Shown piece by piece: positions 1-6,086 of a stretch of DNA of 7,691 bases. Origin of the DNA: Minisyncoccota bacterium. Lineage in GTDB: Bacteria > Patescibacteriota > Minisyncoccia > Moranbacterales > GCA-2747515. Location of the stretch: assembly GCA_938044295.1 (NCBI GenBank), contig CALIRC010000038.1, forward strand, positions 1 to 7,691, given 5' to 3'. The notes beneath the pieces are model-generated. The model saw only the letters and a program-made list of their open reading frames with translations, was not told where the DNA came from and did not search any database. The position numbers and the translations under genes are program-made. Positions within the stretch are counted from its first letter, which is position 1. Each line of letters starts with the position of its first letter.

Positions 1-657
1 GTTGTGATCAAAGACGGTAGTGGTCATGAGCAAGGTTGGGGTTACAATGGTATCCATGAATTTTTTGATTCAGTGGATGCGAGTCAAGCTGACGATGAAG
101 ATAACAGAACAATCAGAGCTGGTTGTATCAATTCAGGTCATACATATACTCTAATGATCAACAGTATTGGCTCACAACCTGCCGGTTATCCTGGTCTTCA
201 AGTCGTTTGTGATGTAGATGGTGTTCCAGTATTTTATAATAATGGCTCTCTGTATGAAGGTGATTTAGTTTAGGATCATCACGTTTCAAATGAACTGCCA
301 GTTCCGAATGGAACAACGTATGTTGATGTTAATACCATCAATGTATATGAGTTGCCCTATTCACATAACGGAAAAGTTTCACAGGTGTTTGATATCGAAG
401 GGGAGGGTGCCGTTGTACTCCGTGCTGAGCGTCATGATCGATATCCTAACCGAGCATTTGCTCTACATGCAGGTATGAATCAAAATTGGATTGAAGGACA
501 AGATCTTGTAAATGACGCTCCTGTGGGTGTAGCATGTCTTGGTAAAGGAGCTGCTACACTGCGCCTCAATACATCTGGATTTGCAGCCGAGGGACAAGAT
601 CTGCGAGTAAACTGCAGTGGACGTGATGCAGAGCCGACGTGGATGATACTATTGTAA
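1..657 (+). pseudogene. 3' part of an unknown repeat-containing (probably secreted) protein gene, interrupted by in-frame TAG
   Basis: The 5' end lies outside the window. One reading frame runs from base 1 to the TAA at 655-657 and is open except for a TAG at 271-273 (codon 91). The coding pattern continues past the TAG in the same frame without a frameshift. The next possible start, a TTG at 352, has no ribosome binding site, so the downstream half is unlikely to be a separate gene. The two halves carry a related motif. Around codons 42-76 there is a Cys, then TLMIN, a Gly, then LQVVC, an Asp and a Pro. Around codons 179-212 there is a Cys, then TLRLN, a Gly, then LRVNC, an Asp and a Pro. 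Cys-to-Cys spacing is 28 and 26 residues. This looks like tandem copies of a small beta-rich domain with one possible disulfide each, which would suit an extracytoplasmic protein. I do not recognise the family. TAG ends four intact genes nearby, so it is a real stop here. Alternatives are a sequencing error, or a shorter protein that truly ends at codon 90. Confidence 0.6.
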
Positions 658-698
658 TATGTGGTAAAAGGTGATTTTCTAAACTAGAGAATATTCCT

Positions 699-741
699 TG
701 GCACAGAATCTGAAAATCAGATTCTGTGCCACAAATTTTTT
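699..741 (+). terminator. Intrinsic terminator with a perfect 15-bp stem
   Basis: Bases 699-713 pair perfectly with 717-731 around an AAA loop, and a run of six T follows at 736-741. It starts about 40 bases after the TAA of the broken gene, so it most likely ends that transcript. The T-run is on the plus-strand side only. On the minus strand the same hairpin would be met by priA transcripts without a following U-tract, so termination of priA here is less certain. Confidence 0.8.
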
Positions 742-762
742 CAGGTTTTACCTGTTTTTTTT
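742..762 (+). terminator. Possible second, weaker terminator overlapping the priA stop
   Basis: CAGGT at 742-746 pairs with ACCTG at 750-754 around a TTT loop, followed by eight T at 755-762. The stem has only five base pairs, but the T-run is long. It would back up the strong hairpin just upstream and keep plus-strand transcription out of the convergent priA gene. The last T residues overlap the complement of the priA stop codon. Confidence 0.45.
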
Positions 763-2761
763 ATGTCAAACTTACAGGGTTTCGATCTATTGTCCATTCT
801 GTACTTAGTTCTTTGAGGATATTTATGAGCGATTCTGGTGTTTTACCTTCTTTTATTTTTATTATAATTTGTTTGCGGTATCTGGTGCGGATTTTTTTGA
901 GGAGTGGATCTTCTGGTTCGCTTATGATGAGGTTTTTTTCTTTTTCACATGTTGAGATGATTTTTTCGTAGACTGCATTTATTTCTTTTTCCTGCTTACT
1001 TTTGTTTGGAGATTGATGGAGGAGTTTGATAATTTCACTGTAGGGAGGGAATGAGAGAATCTTTCGCATGGCAAGTTCTTCTTGTGCAAAGGTATTCCAT
1101 GTGTTTTTTTTGCTGAGATTTCGTACGATTTCATGCTCTGTGTCGTATGATTGGATCATGAGATGTGTATTTTTTATCTGTGATTCACTTAGACGCGCAC
1201 TGAGAGCATTGATGTGTGCAAATGCTCTTTCATCTGTGTCATAATTGTAGCTACCAAGGATTGTGTCGAGGTCGATCATGACTGCTAGGCCAAGTGATGG
1301 TAGAGACCATGGTGCGATTGCCATTTGTGTGCCGATGACGATCTGAACGGTCCCTGTAGATATTTTTTTGTAGAGTTTTTCGTGGGATGATCGTGACCGC
1401 ATCGTTTCACTGTCGACGCGCGTTACGGATGCATGTGGGAAACTTTTACTCATCGCTTCTTCGATTGCTTCTGTGCCGAGTCCCACACTTTTAAATGTAA
1501 GAGCGCTGCACTGTCTGCATGCGGGAAAAATGGCTGTTGTGAATGCGCAGTGCAGACAGCGGTGATGGCCGCGTGTACTTTCTGTCAGTGCTACTTCACA
1601 TTGTGGGCATCGTGCAACGGTTTCACACCGCGTACAGACAGAAAAAGCATTCTTGCCTTGACGATTGATGAACAGAAGGATTTGCTGCTTTTTACCCAGT
1701 GTTTTATTGATTTCATTTCTCACTGTTCGTGCAATGGCGGGGTGTGCTTTTTTCCTTTTTTTTTCGTTGACTTCGTTGTACTCGATTTTCATGTCCACAA
1801 CTGTTGTTTGTGGTTTTTTGTCTTCTGGGAGGGTAATTAATGACTGTGTTTGTCGTGCTTTTTCATATGTAGTGATTCTTGGCGCTGGGGACAATGCGAT
1901 GTACTTTCCGCTATGGATTTCTGCTAGAATCTGTGCACAGTCGCGTGCGTCGTAGCGTGGGTTTTTCTCCCACTGTTTGTGCGTTGCATCGTGTTCATCT
2001 AAGAGGATGATGTGACCAAGATTTTCGTATGGAGCAAAAAGGGCACTGCGGGTTCCTATGATTATCCTTTTTGTATTTTTTGAACGTGTTAATTCCCAGC
2101 TTTCGAAGAACTGTCCTTTTGTCATCGTTGTAGAGAGTGTTGTTATGATTTCTTCTGGAAAAAATGTGCATAACACATTTTCTAGTGTGGAAATATGTGA
2201 ACGTTCTGGGACGAGGATGAGAATTTGATCTTTTGTGTTGGTGAGGAGATCAGTTAATAGTGTGTAGAGGAGGTTTTTTACAGCGCTACTTGCGTGGGTG
2301 TTTATGAGGATTGAATTATTTTTTTCTATGATACTCGTGATTTTTTTGCTTGTGTTTTTTTGTTCTTTGGTTACGGTAAGTGGGATGATCGAGGTAAGTT
2401 TTTTGAGATTTTTCTTTTTTATAGCTTTTTTTGGTTCTTGCACGAAGCTTTTTAGTACTGTACCGAGTGGTGCAATATAGTAGTGCGCAATTTTTTGTGC
2501 GAAAATGACTTGTTTGCTTGTGAGGTGTTTTACTGCAATTACCTGTGTGATTGGTTTGAGAACAATCCCGCCAGCGCGTGTAAAATCAGCATGACTGTTT
2601 ATAACGATTCCTTTTACAGTTCGTTTTCCGATCGGTATTTCTACGAGTGTGCCTGGTAGGAGGTTTTCATTTGCGGTATAAAAAAATGTTTGATCGCGCA
2701 AGAGGGAGATGCGTGTGAGTGGCGCGATGGAGAGGAGAAATTTTTTGTTCGTGTTTTGCAT
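761..2761 (-). CDS. priA: PriA-like primosomal protein N' with degenerate helicase motifs
   Basis: PriA binds stalled or repaired replication forks and starts reloading of the replicative helicase. This 666-residue protein has PriA architecture: an N-terminal 3'-end-binding domain (about residues 8-95, with FFYTA and LVEIPIGKRTVKGIV), a helicase core, a zinc module and a C-terminal domain (about 560-666). GTRSALFAP (236-244) and GTQM (477-480) are well kept. All eight zinc cysteines are present at 376/379, 385/388, 402/405 and 415/418. The ATPase motifs are not: the Walker A region reads THASSAVK (155-162) instead of GxTGSGKT, the DEEH box reads LDEH (254-257), SATP reads SPAP (291-294), and the final arginine-finger motif reads NALSARL (518-524) instead of QVAGRAGR. 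It should still bind DNA and zinc but probably cannot hydrolyse ATP, as reported for actinobacterial PriA. The frame is intact with no internal stop, so this is not a fresh pseudogene. The start at 2761 fits the promoter found immediately upstream. Confidence 0.9.
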   Translation of the reverse strand: MQNTNKKFLLSIAPLTRISLLRDQTFFYTANENLLPGTLVEIPIGKRTVKGIVINSHADFTRAGGIVLKPITQVIAVKHLTSKQVIFAQKIAHYYIAPLGTVLKSFVQEPKKAIKKKNLKKLTSIIPLTVTKEQKNTSKKITSIIEKNNSILINTHASSAVKNLLYTLLTDLLTNTKDQILILVPERSHISTLENVLCTFFPEEIITTLSTTMTKGQFFESWELTRSKNTKRIIIGTRSALFAPYENLGHIILLDEHDATHKQWEKNPRYDARDCAQILAEIHSGKYIALSPAPRITTYEKARQTQSLITLPEDKKPQTTVVDMKIEYNEVNEKKRKKAHPAIARTVRNEINKTLGKKQQILLFINRQGKNAFSVCTRCETVARCPQCEVALTESTRGHHRCLHCAFTTAIFPACRQCSALTFKSVGLGTEAIEEAMSKSFPHASVTRVDSETMRSRSSHEKLYKKISTGTVQIVIGTQMAIAPWSLPSLGLAVMIDLDTILGSYNYDTDERAFAHINALSARLSESQIKNTHLMIQSYDTEHEIVRNLSKKNTWNTFAQEELAMRKILSFPPYSEIIKLLHQSPNKSKQEKEINAVYEKIISTCEKEKNLIISEPEDPLLKKIRTRYRKQIIIKIKEGKTPESLINILKELSTEWTIDRNPVSLT

Positions 2762-2767
2762 AGTGTT

Positions 2768-2776
2768 ATTGTAGCA
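2768..2776 (-). promoter_or_regulatory. Extended -10 promoter of priA, predicting a leaderless mRNA
   Basis: Read on the minus strand, the sequence is TGCTACAAT: the extended -10 TGn plus a hexamer with five of six consensus bases. Only six bases (2762-2767) separate it from the priA ATG, so a start point seven bases downstream falls on the A of the start codon. No Shine-Dalgarno sequence precedes the ATG, which agrees with leaderless initiation. No good -35 box was found, as is usual for extended -10 promoters. Confidence 0.55.
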
Positions 2777-2849
2777 AATACAGTTTTGATTACTGTCTTA
2801 TTGTTGTCGGACTATTGAAGGTGTTTACATGTATTGATTTCCCTTTTCT

Positions 2850-2877
2850 TTGTTATCATTTTGTGTTAGGGTACTAT
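2850..2877 (+). promoter_or_regulatory. Candidate promoter of the 2H-phosphoesterase gene
   Basis: TTGTTA (2850-2855) and TACTAT (2872-2877) are separated by 16 bases; each matches four of six consensus positions. The ATG at 2883 begins six bases after the -10 box, so transcription would start at or next to the start codon. The match is weak alone, but it mirrors the arrangement at the divergent priA start. Confidence 0.35.
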
Positions 2878-2882
2878 CAATT

Positions 2883-3494
2883 ATGCAAAAAAATCGAAAG
2901 CTTGTTATTGGCGTGCAGCTTGATACGCATGTGCAGAAGATGCTTATGCGTGCTTTGAAGCGTTTGCCGTCTGTGCCGGTTCGTATGTATGCGGCAGAGA
3001 ATTGGCATGTGCCACTATTTTCACTTGGATGGATCCGTGAAGATGCTTTGACAGATGTTGTTTCTGGGATGGCAAAAACCTGTTGTGCAGTCGAACCATT
3101 TGCTCTGGAGTTTGAATCTATTGCGCCCCAGTGGAAAAAGTCTACCACAGAAGGGGGTGAAAAGGATATTCGCACTTCTCATGCATTGTGGTTGCACGGT
3201 GTAAATAGTGAAGATTTGCGAATATTTTATGGTTGTTTGCTTGATACGCTCCAGATTCCGCATGCGCCTGTTCAGAAATTTGCACCGCACGTTGTTTTGG
3301 GTCGGATGCGCCAGAGACAGCTTTCTGCACTTTCTACTGTTCCATCTAGAGAAGATCTTACCATTGCTTTTCCGCTTCTTTTAGATTTTATGAGTCTTAC
3401 ACTTTTTGAAGAAACACAGCTAGAGGGTAAGCGCCTTTTTGTTCCTGTGGAGGTTTTTGATCTCGGTAGTTCTACACTTCCAGTTGACAGGTAA
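2883..3494 (+). CDS. 2H phosphoesterase / 2'-5' RNA ligase-like protein, catalytic motifs altered
   Basis: The 203-residue product resembles the 2'-5' RNA ligase/ThpR branch of the 2H phosphoesterases, which act on 2',3'-cyclic or 2'-5' linked RNA ends in the cytoplasm. The first half holds NWHVPLFSLGW (40-50), matching the family's N-x-H-x-T-L-x-F-L-G strand. The second half holds FAPHVVLGRMR (133-143), matching P-H-x-T-L-x-R. Both histidines (H42, H136) are kept, but the Thr/Ser two residues later is Pro44 and Val138. The C-terminal LTLFEETQLEGKRLFVPVEVFDLG region is split here only by description and is typical of the family. Loss of both hydroxyl side chains should weaken or change catalysis. 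The ATG at 2883 is preferred to an in-frame TTG at 2850, because the fold begins just after it and a candidate promoter lies just before it. The gene is divergent from priA and ends at its own terminator, so it is probably a single-gene transcript. Confidence 0.75.
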   Translation: MQKNRKLVIGVQLDTHVQKMLMRALKRLPSVPVRMYAAENWHVPLFSLGWIREDALTDVVSGMAKTCCAVEPFALEFESIAPQWKKSTTEGGEKDIRTSHALWLHGVNSEDLRIFYGCLLDTLQIPHAPVQKFAPHVVLGRMRQRQLSALSTVPSREDLTIAFPLLLDFMSLTLFEETQLEGKRLFVPVEVFDLGSSTLPVDR

Positions 3495-3525
3495 TGTGTG
3501 CTGTAGTACACTGGTGTCAGTATAG

Positions 3526-3546
3526 AAAAGCCCCGAAGGGCTTTTT
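3526..3546 (+). terminator. Intrinsic terminator after the 2H-phosphoesterase gene
   Basis: AAAAGCCC (3526-3533) pairs perfectly with GGGCTTTT (3538-3545) around a CGAA loop, with a T-run at 3542-3546. It lies 32 bases after the TAA and separates this gene from the secE cluster. The flanking A and T runs are symmetric, so it could also work in the other direction. Confidence 0.85.
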
Positions 3547-3602
3547 AAAAAACCCAAATTTGATCAGTTATTTATTGGTTTTTTGTCACATTTACCGTAT
3601 CT

Positions 3603-3968
3603 ATGAATAATATTTTTCAGTTTTTACGTGAAGCTTACGCGGAGCTCATCCGTGTTTCGTGGCCGAGTCGTTCGACGACTTTTCAGTATACGATACTTGT
3701 TGTGCTTATCAGTCTCGGTGTTGCAGCTTTTCTAGGCGCTCTTGATTATCTTTTTGGTTTAGGAATAAAGGAATTTCTTTTACCGCAAGCTCCTTCAGTT
3801 ACGCCGCCTAACCTTCCCGACGGTGTGACAGATATTTCTCCGGAGTCAGTGCAGGAAATTGAGATCGCACCAACACAGGAGGGTGAAAATGCTGAGGCTG
3901 TTATCGAAGGTGTTGTTCCTGAGGCGATTATAAACGATCCTGTTGTTACGGAGGGAGAGTCACAGTAA
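3603..3968 (+). CDS. secE: Preprotein translocase subunit SecE with an acidic C-terminal extension
   Basis: SecE is the small clamp subunit of the SecYEG channel in the cytoplasmic membrane. The first 60 residues are a complete single-span bacterial SecE: an amphipathic N-terminal helix (FLREAYAELIRVSWPSR, about 7-23, with the conserved E-L-x-x-V-x-W-P-S/T-R signature) and one membrane span (about 28-52). Residues 61-121 form an unusual tail, rich in Pro, Val and acidic residues (13 Asp/Glu, no Lys or Arg). By the known SecE topology this tail would lie outside the cytoplasm. The gene is first in the secE-nusG-rplK-rplA order. No Shine-Dalgarno sequence or convincing promoter is visible before the ATG, although the preceding terminator implies that one exists at about 3547-3602. 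Confidence 0.93.
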   Translation: MNNIFQFLREAYAELIRVSWPSRSTTFQYTILVVLISLGVAAFLGALDYLFGLGIKEFLLPQAPSVTPPNLPDGVTDISPESVQEIEIAPTQEGENAEAVIEGVVPEAIINDPVVTEGESQ

Positions 3969-3986
3969 TTCAATTTGTAGATATTA

Positions 3987-4105
3987 GAACTCACGCACTT
4001 GGTGTACTTTGTTGTTAAAATCTCCGTTTTTCATTCACCATAGGTAGACTATGGCTCGTGAAAATCCCTGATTTTGCCTAAAAGTACACTCAAGTGCGTA
4101 AGTCC
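3987..4105 (+). mobile_element. MITE-like 119-bp palindromic element, copy 1 (secE-nusG gap)
   Basis: This non-coding element matches 6778-6896 over exactly 119 bases with about 14 differences (roughly 88% identity by hand). The ends are inverted repeats: GAACTCACGCACTTG on the left against GGACTTACGCACTTG read inward from the right. The similarity continues inward, so almost the whole element folds into one imperfect hairpin, capped by CCATAG-GTAGA-CTATGG (about 4040-4056). A TA dinucleotide borders each side (3985-3986, 4106-4107), as expected for target duplication by an IS630/Tc1-mariner-type transposase. The element fills most of the 168-bp secE-nusG gap. Transcribed, it would form a long hairpin before nusG and could affect termination or RNA processing. 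It contains no ORF, so movement would need a transposase from elsewhere. Family assignment is inference. Confidence 0.8.
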
Positions 4106-4136
4106 TAGATATATTATTTACTAATCACGTAAAAAA

Positions 4137-4682
4137 ATGGCAAAACAAACGCAACATCATGGGAAAGCTTGGTATGTGCTTCATACATATTCTGGGTATG
4201 AGGACAATGTCGCACGTAATCTCCGTCAGCGCATCGATTCTATGGATATGCATGACTTCATCTTTGACATCATTGTGCCGACAGAAAAAAAGATCAAGAT
4301 TAAAGCTGGAAAGCGTGTCACCGTAGAAGAAAAAATCTATCCTGGATATGTTTTGGTAGAGATGGTTGTAACTGATGCTTCATGGTATGTTGTTCGTAAT
4401 ACACCAAATGTAACGGGTTTTATCGGACTCGGCACAACGCCAACGCCTGTTGATCCACAGGAGATCTTAAGTCTAAAGAAGCGTATGGGGCAGGAAGAGC
4501 CGAAGTATCGTATTGATGTTGAGAAAGGTGAGCAGATTAAAATCGTTGACGGTCCATTCAAGGATTTTGATGGTGAGGTACGTGATATTGATGAGGCGCG
4601 TGGGAAAATTAAAGTGCTTGTGATGGTGTTTGGTCGCGAGACGCCTGTTGAGTTGGACTTTATTCAAATTAAGAAGATTTAG
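4137..4682 (+). CDS. nusG: Transcription termination/antitermination factor NusG
   Basis: NusG binds the RNA polymerase clamp, tunes pausing, and links polymerase to Rho or the leading ribosome. The 181 residues form a full-length protein: the NGN domain (about 10-115, with AWYVLHTYSGYED at the start, then KIYPGYVLVEM and VRNTPNVTGFIG) and a C-terminal KOW domain (about 128-165, with GPFKDFDGEVRDID and a closing PVELDF strand). No key region is missing. The ATG follows a run of A and has no Shine-Dalgarno site. The upstream gap from secE is mostly the MITE-like element. Continued transcription from secE is the simplest expectation, but a promoter in the AT-rich stretch 4106-4136 cannot be ruled out. 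Confidence 0.97.
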   Translation: MAKQTQHHGKAWYVLHTYSGYEDNVARNLRQRIDSMDMHDFIFDIIVPTEKKIKIKAGKRVTVEEKIYPGYVLVEMVVTDASWYVVRNTPNVTGFIGLGTTPTPVDPQEILSLKKRMGQEEPKYRIDVEKGEQIKIVDGPFKDFDGEVRDIDEARGKIKVLVMVFGRETPVELDFIQIKKI

Positions 4683-4696
4683 TAATTCGTAATCGT

Positions 4697-4736
4697 AAAT
4701 GAGGTGGGGCAGAAATTAGATTCTGAATCCTCATTT
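4697..4736 (+). promoter_or_regulatory. Two-tier hairpin between nusG and rplK (attenuator or leader structure)
   Basis: AAATGAGG (4697-4704) pairs with CCTCATTT (4729-4736), and inside it CAGAA (4710-4714) pairs with TTCTG (4721-4725). T residues run through 4734-4738, right after the outer stem. It could be a weak terminator or attenuator that lowers rplK-rplA expression relative to nusG, or a leader structure hiding the rplK start region 12 bases on. It has no clear resemblance to a known ribosomal-protein binding site. Confidence 0.45.
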
Positions 4737-4747
4737 TTACACAACAT

Positions 4748-5173
4748 ATGGCTGACAAAAAAGTATCGACAATTATCAAACTTCAAATTCCTGCAGGTAA
4801 AGCAAATCCTGCACCACCAGTAGGTCCTGCTTTGGGACAGCATGGGATCAATATTCAAGATTTTTGTACGCAGTTTAATGCAGCGACTGCTGACAAGGGA
4901 GGCGATATTGTTCCAGTTGAGATTTCAGTGTATGAGGATCGTTCGTTTGATTTTGTGATGAAAACTGCACCTGCGGCTGAGCTTCTTAAAAAAGCAGCTG
5001 GTGTGAAAAAGGGTGCAGGTAATCCACTTATTGATAAGGTAGGCAAGGTAACGAAAGCACAGATTCAAGAGATTGCTGAGGTGAAGATGCAGGATTTGAA
5101 TGCTGCAGATGTTGAGGCTGCGATGAAGATTGTGGAAGGGACAGCGCGTTCTATGGGTATAGAAGTGCAATAG
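4748..5173 (+). CDS. rplK: 50S ribosomal protein L11
   Basis: L11 binds 23S rRNA at the GTPase-associated centre, where it helps elongation factors act and, in many bacteria, stringent-response signalling. The 141-residue length is the family norm. The N-terminal domain has IKLQIPAGKANPAPPVGPALGQHGINI (described in two parts: IKLQIPAGKANPAPP, then VGPALGQHGINI), the proline-rich L11 signature. The C-terminal RNA-binding domain includes TAPAAELLKKAAG and GVKKGAGNP, and ends with ARSMGIEV. The gene lies 65 bp after nusG. No Shine-Dalgarno sequence precedes the ATG; the bases before it are ACACAACAT. rplA follows after a 135-bp gap with a regulatory RNA structure. Confidence 0.98.
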   Translation: MADKKVSTIIKLQIPAGKANPAPPVGPALGQHGINIQDFCTQFNAATADKGGDIVPVEISVYEDRSFDFVMKTAPAAELLKKAAGVKKGAGNPLIDKVGKVTKAQIQEIAEVKMQDLNAADVEAAMKIVEGTARSMGIEVQ

Positions 5174-5270
5174 CTCTTATGCATATCTTATGATAACTTC
5201 AGTTGGAAATAGTTTTGGTTTTTAATTTATTTATCGCGACATTTGTATGTGATCGTGACTAATCATAATC

Positions 5271-5299
5271 GTGGGAGGGTGCAAACCTGCTACTACCAC
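5271..5299 (+). promoter_or_regulatory. L1 autoregulatory mRNA site, mimic of the 23S rRNA L1-binding site
   Basis: GTGG (5271-5274) pairs with CCAC (5296-5299). An asymmetric internal loop (GA on the 5' side; purine/pyrimidine mix ending CUA on the 3' side) separates it from a GGU/ACC helix (5278-5280 with 5285-5287) capped by GCAA, a GNRA tetraloop. The 23S rRNA L1 site (H76 base) has the same GUGGGAGG 5' strand and a UACCAC 3' strand. L1 is known to repress its own operon by binding mRNA that imitates this site. It ends nine bases before the rplA ATG. The only purine-rich SD-like sequence (GGGAGG, 5273-5278) is inside the structure, about 30 bases from the ATG, so bound L1 could readily block initiation. 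A CATAAT just upstream (5264-5269) might be a weak internal promoter. Confidence 0.72.
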
Positions 5300-5308
5300 A
5301 TAAATACT

Positions 5309-5992
5309 ATGGCAAAAAAAGGAAAAAATTATCGATCGGCTTCAGAGGCGCTTGATAAAACAAAAAAATATACATCACAAGAGGCGATGGAATTCATCAA
5401 GTCACATGCAAAGGCAAAGTTTGATGAATCTGTAGAGGTGCATGTCCGTCTGGGTATTGATCCTAAGCGTGGTGAGCAAGCTATTCGTGGAAGCGTCACA
5501 CTTCCGCATGGCACTGGTAAAACAGCAAAGATTGCTGTCATCACTGACTCGAAAACTGATGAGGCAAAAGATGCAGGAGCAGATGTTATAGGTGGCGCAG
5601 AACTTATCGATGAGATAAAGGCGGGTAAATTGCCTGCAGTGGATGTGATTGTGGCAACACCTGAAATGATGCCAAAGCTTGCGAGTGCTGCAAAGGTGCT
5701 CGGTCCGCGCGGGCTGATGCCGAGTCCAAAGACTGACACTGTGACGACAGATATTACGAGTATTGTAGGCGCCCTTAAGAAGGGAAAGGAAAATATCAAA
5801 AACGATAAAACTGGTATTGTTCATCAGGTGATTGGAAAAACTTCATTTGAAACATCGCAATTAGTGGAGAATTTTGAAGCATTTGTTAGTGCACTCGCTA
5901 GCCTTAAAACGGATGCACACAAAGGTGCGCTTATCGCAAGTATTTCAGCGTGTTCGACTATGGGTCCTGGTGTAAAAGTGAAACGTTCATAG
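5309..5992 (+). CDS. rplA: 50S ribosomal protein L1
   Basis: L1 binds 23S rRNA at the mobile L1 stalk, where it helps release deacylated tRNA; free L1 represses its own synthesis. The 227-residue product is full length and continuous. Visible family features are the N-terminal MAKKGKNYRSA, the VEVHVRLGIDPKRG strand, RGSVTLPHGTGK, the central domain with GADVIGG and MMPKLA, the strongly conserved LGPRGLMPSPK (about residues 131-141), and the C-terminal region through GPGVKV. The ATG at 5309 is chosen over an in-frame GTG-type start further upstream because homology begins here and the L1-site structure occupies the bases just before. A terminator follows at once, so rplJ-rplL are not in this transcript. 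Confidence 0.98.
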   Translation: MAKKGKNYRSASEALDKTKKYTSQEAMEFIKSHAKAKFDESVEVHVRLGIDPKRGEQAIRGSVTLPHGTGKTAKIAVITDSKTDEAKDAGADVIGGAELIDEIKAGKLPAVDVIVATPEMMPKLASAAKVLGPRGLMPSPKTDTVTTDITSIVGALKKGKENIKNDKTGIVHQVIGKTSFETSQLVENFEAFVSALASLKTDAHKGALIASISACSTMGPGVKVKRS

Positions 5993-6014
5993 TTGTGACA
6001 TTGTGTTGACCATG

Positions 6015-6044
6015 AAAAAATCCTCCTTTTGGGGGATTTTTTTT
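6015..6044 (+). terminator. Strong intrinsic terminator after rplA
   Basis: A 12-bp stem (6015-6026 with 6031-6042, one T-G wobble) closes a TTTT loop. The 3' arm runs into eight T at 6037-6044. It lies 22 bases after the rplA TAG and ends the secE-nusG-rplK-rplA unit. The A-run on its 5' side would give it some activity on the other strand too. Confidence 0.9.
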
Positions 6045-6086
6045 ATTAGGACTTAGGTATTCATTATAGTCAGGTTGTGAATTTTT

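Noticed and set aside
274..657. Separate small gene after the TAG, starting at TTG 352
   Set aside because: The frame is continuous with the upstream one, coding similarity starts before 352, and no ribosome binding site is present.
1433..1955. Plus-strand open frames inside priA
   Set aside because: They are antisense shadows of a well-supported gene; their Cys/Phe-rich products have no domain features.
3987..4105. CRISPR repeat or tRNA-like RNA
   Set aside because: Only two distant copies exist, with no regular spacers, and the fold is a single long hairpin rather than a cloverleaf.
4697..4736. L1- or L11-binding leader before rplK
   Set aside because: The hairpin lacks the GUGGGAGG/UACCAC signature seen at 5271-5299, so I list it only as a generic attenuator or leader structure.
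5243..5308. N-terminal extension of L1 from an upstream start
   Set aside because: The extra residues match nothing in L1, and the bases encode the conserved RNA structure instead.
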